Source: Rhizophlyctis rosea
Lineage: Eukaryota > Chytridiomycota > Chytridiomycetes > Rhizophlyctidales > Rhizophlyctidaceae
Assembly: GCA_027596075.1 (NCBI GenBank)
Contig: JADGJC010000024.1
Span: forward strand, 138,892-202,891
Length of the DNA: 64,000 bases
Reading direction: 5' to 3'
Shown here: one piece after another, positions 1 through 10,400 of the stretch
Numbering within the stretch: position 1 is the first letter of the stretch
Layout of the letters: each line of letters starts with the position of its first letter
Notes under the pieces: model-generated
The model's database searches: none
Seen by the model: the letters and a program-made list of their open reading frames with translations, nothing else
What the model was told of the DNA's origin: nothing
Position numbers and translations under genes: made by a program

Positions 1-745
1 TTATCCCCCTCTCGTGTTGTTTTGCAACAACCCAGAACCATGGGTAAAGAGCCCCCGGCATTTCCCTTCCATTTATGAAGTCTGCTCCTTTGTAGTTGTC
101 AAATGGGTTCCGACATAACGGACCGTCCGAAAAGATGGGAGGGCCTTTTGACCACAACTAGCTCATGAGACATTTCCGAAGGGAGCAAGTCTGGTGCAGG
201 GTCAGGCCCTCAACGATCACCGCGATTCAGCGTTTGATCACGCTGGATTGGAGCTTATATCCCAATATCCAAACGAGACTCCAAAGATCCCAGCGGTGGC
301 GTATTTGATTCATAACAGGATCTGATTACGCGAGGTTCGGTGATTCGATCTCCCTCCGTTAGCTGCCACAGGTGATCACCAATATGTCAATCTCGTGTCA
401 ATATCCGGTCAGATGTTGGCTGTCATTAGCGGAGTCTCGACTCCCCAAGGGAACCAAGATTTACCTCAATGATCTGGGTCTAGACTCTCTGACAAAGAAC
501 AGTCCAACGGCCTCTACTCGGTTTTCGGATGTGACCGGAGAGCTAATCAACTGACGTCAGGTAGGTCGTGTTGTCAAGATGAATCCTTTCGCACACAATC
601 ATAGACACCAGGGAGGAAAAGGATCGCACTCATTCAAGGGCGAGGATCTCGTTGTAAGTTGCTTTGACCAATGAGAGTGTGTCCTTCTGCTGGTGTCATA
701 TGAAACTGATGTAATAGTCAACCGATTTTGTTTTGGGGCAGGGTA
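1..745. other. left edge, no gene recognised
   Basis: I see no family signature and no exon chain here. The only open frame of note is a plus-strand stretch of 60 codons (372-554) with no recognisable motif. A gene running off the left edge cannot be excluded. Confidence 0.4.
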
Positions 746-1279
746 TTACGCAGTGGATGACAAGTTGGCAAATGCATGACGGTTATCGAGTGTGAACTGG
801 TCGGAGTTAACGCTTTTGAACCATTGAACTATATGATTCGACAATTTGGCGGAACTCATATGATACATGATTCTTGCGATCCGCCTTTGACGTGATGTTA
901 TCCTTCTGGATTTCAGCCACCATAAACGACCACAGGCTGCATATACTGAGTATGAAACCTCTGACAACATAAGCTGATATGAGAAATAAGTCATTGGCAG
1001 CTTGAAAACATGAGCAATATGTAGTGGAAGATCTTGTGGTCCGACCGGCTGAATAAGACCCGTGGCGCAGTCGACGCGGTTTACATAGGACTCGAGAAAA
1101 AGAGTTGACTGATCATCCTGATACAGTACTGTAGTCCCAAACATCGCATTGCGGGAAAAGAGGGGGACAAATGTACTTCCACATAAGCTGCATGCTTTCA
1201 CGCATTTGATTGCTATATACATGGAAAAATCGCTAACGCTAATCGCACTTCCTGCACTCGCTATACCGCACTGCAGCAT
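746..1279 (-). CDS. hypothetical ORF, doubtful
   Basis: This is an uninterrupted 177-codon frame that begins at an ATG at 1279 and lies 67 bp downstream of the ubiquitin-like/ART-like gene on the same strand. I recognise no domain. The middle is moderately hydrophobic and the tail is basic. Its length is not exceptional compared with the many shadow frames in this GC-balanced DNA, so it may be 3'-flanking DNA of the neighbour rather than a gene. No splice signals or start context strengthen the case. Confidence 0.15.
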   Translation of the reverse strand: MLQCGIASAGSAISVSDFSMYIAIKCVKACSLCGSTFVPLFSRNAMFGTTVLYQDDQSTLFLESYVNRVDCATGLIQPVGPQDLPLHIAHVFKLPMTYFSYQLMLSEVSYSVYAACGRLWWLKSRRITSRQRRIARIMYHMSSAKLSNHIVQWFKSVNSDQFTLDNRHAFANLSSTA

Positions 1280-1346
1280 AGCCAATCAACCCAACTTCCC
1301 AATTCCTCTCCAACATCTTTCCCCACTCAACACGCACTCCCCACCC

Positions 1347-2398
1347 CTACACCGCACACTTCCTAATACACATCCCATACGGACGAACATCATCACTCGT
1401 CGGCGACACCCAAATGTTGCCATTGCGCTGAAGCGTAGCAGGATTCACCCTGTTCTGAATGACGACTTTATACATCTCGCCTTCGTAGTAGAATTCCGAC
1501 GCGTACTGGAACGCGGTGGTGATGTCGGGGGAGGAGTAGACTCCGTGACCGTAGGAGAAGCGTTTGTGTTTGGTGAGGTTGAAGCCTTCGGTGGCGATGC
1601 TCATGCCTTGGTGGTAGCCGGTGCCGTGGTAGGAGACGGGCCATTCGCCGTTGGAGGACCAGGTGCGATTGCCTTGGTGGGTGTGCTGTGAGTATCAGGC
1701 AACCAGTGTTTATCGCAGTAGGTGGGGGAAATCCTACCTTGAACTCCGAGCCAGGTGTTGTCGTCGTAGCGGTTCAGGACTTTGATGGCGAGACGTTTCC
1801 AGCCGCAGGGGCGGTGGTAGACTTCGCCGCCACGGTAGTAGGTTTTGGTGTCGACTTTGTTGGTGAAGTCGTAGTCCCATTCTGGGGCCATGTCGTCGGC
1901 GCAGAGATGGCTGTCGGAACAGTCTCACTCAGTCAACATAATGACGTTGCATGACGCTCAGAGCTAATGTTTCTCAGCAACAACTTACAACATCTTCCCG
2001 CCCGGCATGCGCACAAGCAAATGAAGCGTACTCTCCGGCCTGATCCCATACACATCAAGCGTCTTCTCATCCTCCAGCACCTTGCCCGCATACACCAACA
2101 CAAGAACATGCTCCGGCACATGAGTCCTCTGCGACACCTCCTTCTTGACTTCCCTGATGAAGGCCGTCGGGCTGAAGTTGAGGGTCAGAGTCTTGCCATT
2201 GATGTCTTTGACGAAGAAGGTGGAGACGGTGCTGTTGCTGGGGACGGGACCGGAGACGAGGAGCATCTCGTGGAACTTCTCGAAGGGCATGGAGCCGTCT
2301 TCGTTGAGCGTCACTTCGATGTCGGAGTCGCGGATGAGTTTGCAGAGAGCGGTTTCGGCGAGACCGGCGCTGAAGTCTTTGTCGGATTTGATGTGCAT
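1347..2398 (-). CDS. ubiquitin-like domain fused to an ADP-ribosyltransferase-like (PARP-fold) domain
   Basis: Three exons (2398-1989, 1910-1738, 1672-1347) join in frame to give 302 aa. Residues about 60-134 form a ubiquitin-like fold with the AGKxLEDxKTLxxYxIxxESTLHL core and a GG, but the chain continues past the GG rather than ending there. After a linker with a YYRGGEVYHRPCGWKR stretch (161-176), residues about 205-300 look like an ADP-ribosyltransferase: His210 in YHGT, Tyr240 in GHGVYSSPD, and a last strand around DDVRPYGMCI (288-297). The third catalytic position appears to be Asp or absent rather than the usual Glu, so activity is uncertain. There is no signal peptide or membrane segment, so it is probably cytosolic or nuclear. 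A role in ubiquitin-linked ADP-ribosylation is inference. I recall comparable chains in other early-diverging fungi but cannot verify that here. Confidence 0.8.
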
Positions 2399-4233
2399 GG
2401 TTGGAATGCTTTTTGGTGTGCGTGGAGTTGTGTGGTGATTCGGAGTTTCCGTCTGTAAGGAAGTAAAGTGCGGGGTTGTGCGTGGGCAAGATATGCGACT
2501 GAAGCAGCAGCAGTTCCATATTTACCTTTTGCGAGACGAGACGTGAAAGGGTATCTTCTGCGTTGGTCGGTAGACCAAAGGAAAGAACTGAAGGGTTGCT
2601 GAAAGAAGGTTGATAGGACTCCAGAAGAACAAGTGAACCCTGTTTGCGCTTTCAATGTGAGGCTGAGTGCTGTTGACCACAATGTCGGCTGACGGCTGGT
2701 GATACCGTCGCCCAAAATATGCCCATTAATGCCCACATGGCGTCGAACGGCCTTTGCCTCCTCAAACCTTGTCAGTGTTTCATCCAGGATGATGTTCCGG
2801 TGTCACGTTACGGCATAAGTTCGGGGCCTAGGCCTCACTGGAACACGCTGCTCCACTTATCAGACTGGTGGGATCATGTGACGCCAATTGAATCAAATCA
2901 TCTCATGAGAGTTGACATGAATGATAAACGGAAAACGCTGGTGTCTCAATCGTTCCAGTGCACTTAGTATGGTAATAGAGGGATGGACAAGACTGCAGCT
3001 CGTTTTCACACTTTTAGTATGATTGCTTCTCCGGGTGCGGAAAGTTGCCATAGCACCGGTATGCGAATATAGGGTTACATAGTTTAGTGCGGCAAGTTTG
3101 GAGCAGCACCCCTCACCTTCGTGGATGACGCAAAAGGAAAAAGAAGTGTGTGCATTTCACGACAACGTGGGTATCGAACCTTGCAACATATTTCACTGCT
3201 AATTATGTACTGTCTACGGGTTAACGCGCTCACTGATGCAGCCAATCGCCTCGCCAACGAAATGTGATGACATGCGTCAGCTGACGCGTCTCAGGGTCCC
3301 TTGAAAAGGCCAACCACCATGGCGGTTTGGAATCTCAGAGAGTTGGAACCGAGCTCATTCCCAAACTAGTAGACCGACCCAACAATTATACGTCATGCTA
3401 ATCAGCCTTGGTCGATACTTTTCAGACAAAAGACGAAACAAAAAAGGAACAAAGAATCATGAAAGTCATGAAACGAAACGAGCCAGATGGCAGCATGATC
3501 ACATAATCCGCTCGACACAAAGCAAAATTTCTGTCAGGCGTCAACCCAAAAGCAGTCCCACAAATACAAGGAACCAAAACAAGAATGAATGAGAAATTGA
3601 ACTTTGACGGTTCACAAAATGCATACGCACACAAATGAACATATGGCGACAGACACATCAACACCAACCTGGGACAATACTCACTATCAACATACCTAGC
3701 ACATTGCGGCAGAACGGCAAAAAAAAAATCAAAAAAATCACCAAGGTCGCAAATCACTTGCTGACGTGCATTTCCAGTTCCTGCACCGAGCAGTTATTGA
3801 ATGGAACATTCACAAAAGAACATGAACTTTTTACACTGACATTTTGAAACAGGAAAACAGCAATTGATGGGTGGCAAAAAAAAAGTTGTGCTGCAAAGGT
3901 TTAACATATCATTGTAGTCGAAGAACGTCAGTCCTTCAGCTTGAACACCATTCGTCAGTACTGACTCTATCAAACAAACTGATCAAATGTCTCACAAACT
4001 CTCAATTGGAATTACGGACGCTTACTTTATTAACTTAATACCCGAGACATTCTTTGGACAATTAAAAAAGGGAATACCGCAAAGGATAGCTAAAAAACGC
4101 AAAAAGCAACATTTACACAAGATAAAACAAAGAAGTATAAGTAAAGAAGGAAAGAAAGGCAAAATGCAACCACCGAACTTGTACGTAAAAAGTAAAGCCG
4201 CCATCCCTTCCCCCGCGCCCCACCCCACTACAT
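2399..4233. other. intergenic, 1.8 kb
   Basis: It holds the presumed promoter of the ubiquitin-like/ART-like gene, a tRNA-like relic near 3.2 kb and A-rich DNA at 3720-4200. No supported protein-coding gene is seen. Confidence 0.6.
3138..3244 (-). other. tRNA-like relic or Pol III element (A box, B box, T-run)
   Basis: On the minus strand a TGGC...AGTGAG stretch (3244-3229) resembles a Pol III A box. GGTTCGATACC (3180-3170) fits the B-box consensus GGTTCGANNCC exactly, and an oligo-T run follows at 3142-3138. The acceptor and T stems do not pair well: only about two of five T-stem pairs form. A functional tRNA is therefore unlikely. A decayed tRNA or a tRNA-derived SINE head fits better. The A-to-B distance of about 64 nt is longer than in a simple tRNA. 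Confidence 0.3.
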
Positions 4234-6399
4234 CTACTCCCCAACAACAACAACCCCCCTCCAAACACACCCCTTTCCCTCCTCAACAACCATAACATCC
4301 ACCTCCCCAAAATCCGTAACATAAGGACACCCCCACAAAGTCCTCGAACTAGGACTGAACCTCAACCAACTAGGCAACCCCGTCCCATCCTCCCTCATAG
4401 CCCGATACTGCCTCATCCCCTCACCACCACCCACCGCAAGCGGAACATCCTCTTCCTCCTCGTCCTCATCATCAATCGGAAGCTTGTACTGGAAGATATC
4501 CCCAACCTTCAAATGGATCTCCTCCCCCTCCGACGACCCTCTCGACGCGTCACCATCCGCCGCATCCTCCTGCGTCTCGTCTCGCACAACCCCGTCACCA
4601 CATACGCCCCCAACAATCTCCGGCGGCGGCGTAATAACAACCGGTCCCAAACTCCCAACGTCACTCCCAACACTCCCCGTCCTCCTCCTCCTCACAACCC
4701 CCACCTCATCTCCATCTCCCTCACCAACCTCCTCCTCCTCACCCCCAACAACACCCCCACAACTCAAACTCCTCCCAACCCTCCGACTCCGACTACTCCC
4801 CCCACTCCGACTCGGAACAATAGTCTCCTCATCATCCTCAACAATCCTCTCCCCAACAAGCCCCAAAAGCGGCTTCCTCCCAACCCGCAAATCATCACTC
4901 GCCGTCCTCCTCCGTCCCTTCCGCACAACACTCCTCGACGGAACCCGAGCAATGGACGGAACGCGGAGTAAGGCCGCTCGTTCACTCGCGCGTTTGCCGA
5001 TACGGTTGAGGTAGAGGGCGTACAGGTCGCGTACCGTGTCCTGGTTCGACGCCATGGTACCGAGGGAGGCGGGACGTTTCGTCGGTTGGTGTTGCATGTC
5101 CGCGTTTGTTGTTGGTTTGACTGACGATAGAACACCCAGCGGCGGTTGCGATGGCGTTACATTATCATCGTTCCGTACGGTGAGGACCCGTCGGGGAGGA
5201 ACGGGCGGCAACGGCTCATCCATGAGTGTTTTGACGGACCCCTTTCGATCGAGGTCTTCCGAGCTGAAAGACCAAGGCCTTCCGGACTGGGACCGCACTG
5301 ATCGTGTTCGGACCGACTCCAGGTCGCTGTACTTGCTGAAACGTGGTGAGGTTCTTCTCGCGCATCCCCACACAACCATGCCGGCTAGTACTGCTAGCAC
5401 AATCAGGGAGGGAACAACAATCTTGATGACTGTAACGGCGTACTGGTCTTCAGCCATATCCGCAGGTGGTGTAAAAGCCGGGCTGGCGGTTCCGGTGTCT
5501 TGGGTGTTATTTTGGACATCGATATGGAACGTCACGCGTGCTACGGCGCCTTTGGGGTCGGTGGCGGAAAGGACAATGTCGAGAGGCGTGATATTTGATG
5601 GAACTCCGGTGAATTGCAGAGTGGTGTTGTCGAATCTCAGCCATACGGGCGCAGGTGCTTGATCTTGATGCAAGGCTTCGGCTCTGTAGGTCAGCACATC
5701 CCCATCTTCGTCGATGATCAAGCCTCGAGGGAAAACGAAATTGTACGAGGAGTTTATGAACGCAACGGGAGGCGTGTTGTTGGTGAGTTGTTGGTACGTG
5801 ATTCCTGATGTTCGATCCAATGGAACCAGTGGTGGTTGCGGGAGCGGGGGATGGTTTCCGTCCAGGACAACCGTGAAGGGGACAGTCACCAACGAGGTAT
5901 TGTCAAAGCCAGTGAAGAATATCCGTACGGACGTTTCTGGTATGGGAAGGTTGGTGTACGGCGAGCCTGTAAAGCAAAGTCGGTCAGTCTGAGCTGCTTC
6001 CAAAGGTTCAACCCATCGACATTTGCCTGCAAAGATCATAGTACGATTGTTGAACCACATCCAGGGCGGCAATGCCACCGTTCCATCAACTGATGATCCT
6101 CGCACATCGGTCAAGTTTTGGTAGGAATGAGGTACGGTGTAGGAGAATAAGCTTCCTGAATTCACTTGAATAGGTCCCGTCGTTCCATTGGTGATCCTCA
6201 CTGTGCTGCGATGGAAAATGGCACCTACAAACAGGATCATAGCACATGCATGTCAAATGATGGATGCACAAATGCCAGCCAACCAACACCCGAACATGGG
6301 ATAAACTGATAGTATACCTGAACGAGCTGCGGACACCGCGCATAGAAGAGAGATAACCCACAACGCCGTCACTGTAACGAAGGCTCGTTGCCTACGCAT
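4234..6399 (-). CDS. cadherin-like (CADG) type I membrane protein, Axl2-like
   Basis: Exon 1 (6399-6318) encodes a start and signal peptide (a basic RRQR run, then a hydrophobic core ending near AVSAA). Exon 2 (6224-4234) completes about 690 aa. The ectodomain carries two dystroglycan-type cadherin-like repeats, about 30-145 and 178-265, each ending in the LPxWMxFNN / VWLRFDNTTLQFTGxP pattern, with several N-glycosylation sites. One transmembrane helix lies at about 295-315, followed by basic residues. The roughly 375-residue cytoplasmic tail is Ser/Arg/acidic low complexity. Its last 90 residues again read like a CADG repeat (FQYKLP ... LPSWLRFSPSSRTLWGCP). Yeast Axl2 is a bud-site landmark with a comparable ectodomain, so a polarity or cell-surface role is possible but inferred. 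The second exon is read as one open frame. A further small intron near 5970 cannot be excluded. Confidence 0.75.
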
Positions 6400-7441
6400 G
6401 GCGGAGGACTTTATCGATATGAAAGAGCTTGAATATGAAGCGCGTGTCTGCGGCCAAGAAGCGAGTGCAGGCGGGAAATGGCGGCAAGCGCGGGACGGGA
6501 GCTGCATACTTTTGGTGTTCAGAGAAGTATCAACTGGTGTCTGTTTGTTTATTTACCACGAGTGAGTGGGGCACGATATTATCGGTCAGGTTTAAGAGTA
6601 CAACTCCGTACAGTCGCCAACTTTAACACCATACCAAACATACATACCAAAAGAACCCAGTCATGAGCATGGTGTAGTGCACTCGCTATCCATGGCTTGT
6701 AACGAGCGTTCCACGCGATGACGATGAACGTGAAGATCACACGATGAGGAGGAAACGAGAGAAGCGAAGCAAGTGGATGGGTGATGGCTGTGAGCAAGTG
6801 ATCAGTCGGACCATCAGCTGATCGCCAGCTGATTGATTAGGTTAGAGCTTAGTAAGACTCGACTGGCCCGTTTGCCCATTGAAACACAATGTGAGAATAT
6901 GATCGTTCTTACTGTTCTTCTATAACCTTGAATGGGAGTAATGGGTATGGGGAAGTTTATGAAACCTTGCTGATAGGCTCAATACAGGCCAAAAAACGAT
7001 AGCCCAACTGCTATTGAGGAGTGATTGGAATGGTCAGAACTTCTTGATATCAAAGTCATAAAACATGTATCAGCAATTCTGCGTAAGATGCATACTGAAG
7101 CAGTGCAAAGTAAAAACTGACAAGTGACTTTGATGATACTAGGTTGCTTTGTGATTCTGTGATCAAGTAGGATTGCAATGCTATGTCGCAAGGAAGTGCT
7201 GACGCATAAATTCTTCAAGAACAAGCAACGACTTGCTTGCGGCATTTGATTTCCTTGATCAAACAGGAACAACTGGAATGGGATGGTTGTTATTACGCAC
7301 ACAATCAACAAGATACGAGCTTTAGGAGCCTCTTTCATACAGGAAAGAAATCGGGGGTCACTCTACCATATCATCCCCTCCCCCACATGGACGAACTCAA
7401 AACCAAAACCAAAATGCCACAGACAAACTCTGTGCTACGGA
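6400..7441. other. intergenic, 1.0 kb
   Basis: This lies between the CADG gene start and the 3' end of the receptor gene. Only short frames without recognisable motifs are present. Confidence 0.6.
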
Positions 7442-10400
7442 TCAGGCATTAGACACGGATGTACTTTGGATGATGCTCACAGCAGGCGGACTATGCGACG
7501 TATTTTTGCCTGGCGAACTCTGCATACTAGTGTTGTTTCCGACTGCTTTACCGGTAACACTTTCACGGACGCCAGGGGCTTTGATCAGACCACTGGCCAT
7601 GAGGAGTTTGGGAACAGCAAAGATGAGAGTGGAGAGCACGGTGGCTAGGAATGTACCTAGTCCGACGAGGAGTAAGGAGATTTGGGCTTCTTGTACCACT
7701 GTGAATGGTGAAGAATTGGGCGGGGTGTGTTAGCGTATGGGTTTTCAAAGTATGAGGGAGGCGGGTGAAGGTGACACTCACGTTGCAGCACTGGTATGAT
7801 TACAATGGTGATCACGGTAATGAGAAGGATGGCAGCAGCTGTGAATAAACTTTCGTTGAAACCTGCAAAGGGACGTCAAATCAGTTCAAGCGCTTTATAT
7901 CGCAGCGTGATAGGAAGCTCTATAAGTTGTGGANNNNNNNNNNTCCGAGTGCGGAAAGCGTAAATGGCTGCAACTACCATGACGCCGGCATTGTACTGTA
8001 AATTGTGAAAAGTGCCCCATTAGCCATGAATTCCTCTCAATGCAACCACATTCTTCGACGCCATCGCGCCGGAATGAGAACGACATACCAAATACAACAA
8101 GACCGTCGGCGTCTTGTTAACAACAGGACAATCCGTCTGGACCAGCTCAAAGTTCGAGTTTGGCAAAGTCTGCGACACCTTTCCGCTATGATCGTCGATC
8201 CAAAATTGGTACATCTATCATGCATGAATCATTATCAATGGAGGGATACATAGTTGATTGAATATGAATGCAAAAGAAGTTAGGCAAGCACACTTACAAG
8301 TAACCAAATCACATTTCCCCCAATAATGGAGCAAATCAACCCAAGCAAGAAGTTGTTAGACATTATGACCATACGCCCTTTCGACCGGAAGATCTTGTCG
8401 ATGCGGTAGGATTTCATGGCGAGGGATCCTAGAAGGCTTGAGAATCCGATGGCGAAGAACCAATCTATTGTTTGTGCGAGGTTGAGTAAACAAATACTCG
8501 AAGGCTGGGGAAGTAAGGGTTTTACACTGCAAAAATTCGGTTCATACTCACAAGTCCCGAAACACTGCGGCCAACTCAACTTCCCATCAAAACTGATGCG
8601 CATAATGACGGAAATCTCCGTACATATACCACCTAACAACAACCACGTAAGCTTATTAATACCTCCTCCCTGCAAGACTGCCTCCCTCCAACCCCAACAA
8701 AAACCCACCACCCAAAATCAACAAACTCGGCGTCACAGCAGCAGCCTTGATCACATCCGCCTTCCGGTACCACAAGAACCCTGCAATCAACCCTACTTCA
8801 ATCAAAATCCCCAAAAGTGACACGGCAAGGATTGCTCTCCCAATCGTCGACGTGTTGTAAATTTTAGTGCTGGCCATGTATTTCGGGATAGGGGCTGGAA
8901 GCGCGGCGGTTGTGATAAGGTCTGTTCGGCAGATGTTGTCCTGTGGTACAGAAATTCTCAGAAGGTTGGGGAAAAGAGTACAGAGCAACAGGTGACAAAC
9001 ATACCACACCATCAACCCAAGTAAAGTTGACTGTCCCCTTATTGTTTCCCGTGTTGTCGATGACGCTGACTTTCCATTGGTCTTGTGTGCATGGAGGTCG
9101 ACTGGCCCATTGGACGGTCTATGCAGATGAGGTCAGTCACAATTTGGGAGACATGTACTACTTCCAAACAGTCTATCAACCACACTTACATAACAAGCGC
9201 GTTCCATGGCCTGTCTCGCCGTCAAGTTCTGGGGATATGCATCATCGTTTGTGTAAGAGCATTAATTTTGGACATTGATGCCGAAACCAAGATACAAACT
9301 TTATAGAGAATCTCAGCGAAGGCAAGCTCCTAAGAGTAGGATTGATAGTTTGGTTGTGTAAGTCATCTCGAGTCTTTAAAGCCAAAAAACCCAGCAATGT
9401 CCGCCCCATTTGGACCACACCACCTACCATCGGGTCATATTTGAACACCTCAGACCACCCGGGTTTTTGTTCCGCAGGGTATCCTCCGAACGTAGCATGA
9501 TCAAGCAGCGTAATCGCAAACGTCTTCGGCTTCGCCTGCCACCAAATTCACAAAAGGTCAATCCCACGCCAAAGTCTATCTTCAACCCCACCCCTCACTC
9601 AATCCACAAAGCAAGCTACACCACCTACAATCAACTCCGGAGCATATCTCGTTGTCTTCCATGCAGACATCCCCCTAACACCAGACGCCTCCTGCGGCGC
9701 ATTAACTCCCAACCTCTCATTGGTCGCAATCGCGATAACCAAAGCTTCGTAGGACTTCGTAATGTTGTGAGTCGAGGTCGGAATGCCCGCAAGGACTGCA
9801 CTGACATACGCGCTGCCGGTTGGTGGGTAGATTGATTGACATGCAGACGGTTGGTAGGGGTAGCAATGGTATTCGTCAAATCCTTCAACGGAAAAAACCA
9901 ATCAATCAACAAGGGTGATTCAGCAATACGGATCGGCAAAGACGTCCGGTTCATATTTTGCATTGACAGAGTCTCACCTTGTGAAACCCAAGGCCCAACC
10001 CAAGACGGATGCACAAAGTTAGGAAGCCACATGTTCATAGGATTGTCCTGTAACGGTTCCGCAATCCATTTCGCAAGCTCTGCTGGATCCGATGGTTGCG
10101 GGTATTGCAACATCCCGGGTTTGCTTTTCCAATACATGCTACAATATCCAATAATGACAACAATAAAGAGCAAAGTTACAAAAATTGGCAGTGCTTTTCC
10201 GGTCAACCCATAAATGCCCCGCTTTGGAAACGCAAAGGAAACCCTGTCACCACCCACATAGTTTGGTTCAACCCAAGTTCGGTCCTCTCGTCCATACCGC
10301 ATCGGCCATCGGGTGTGAAAAGGGATCCTCCCCAAAGTAGATTCATTTTGGCCGACAGGATGGTTTGCGTTCCCTCATATGGAGGTAAGACGAAAAGAGC

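Noticed and set aside
6579..6797. Short hydrophobic minus-strand frame upstream of the CADG gene.
   Set aside because: It begins at TTG, has no continuation and no conserved pattern.
9950..10340. Extra transmembrane helix (ALPIFVTLLFIVVIIGY) inside the receptor ectodomain.
   Set aside because: It most likely translates an intron. The solute-binding sequence resumes immediately after a GTAG acceptor, and a helix there would break the fold. The exact donor is unresolved.
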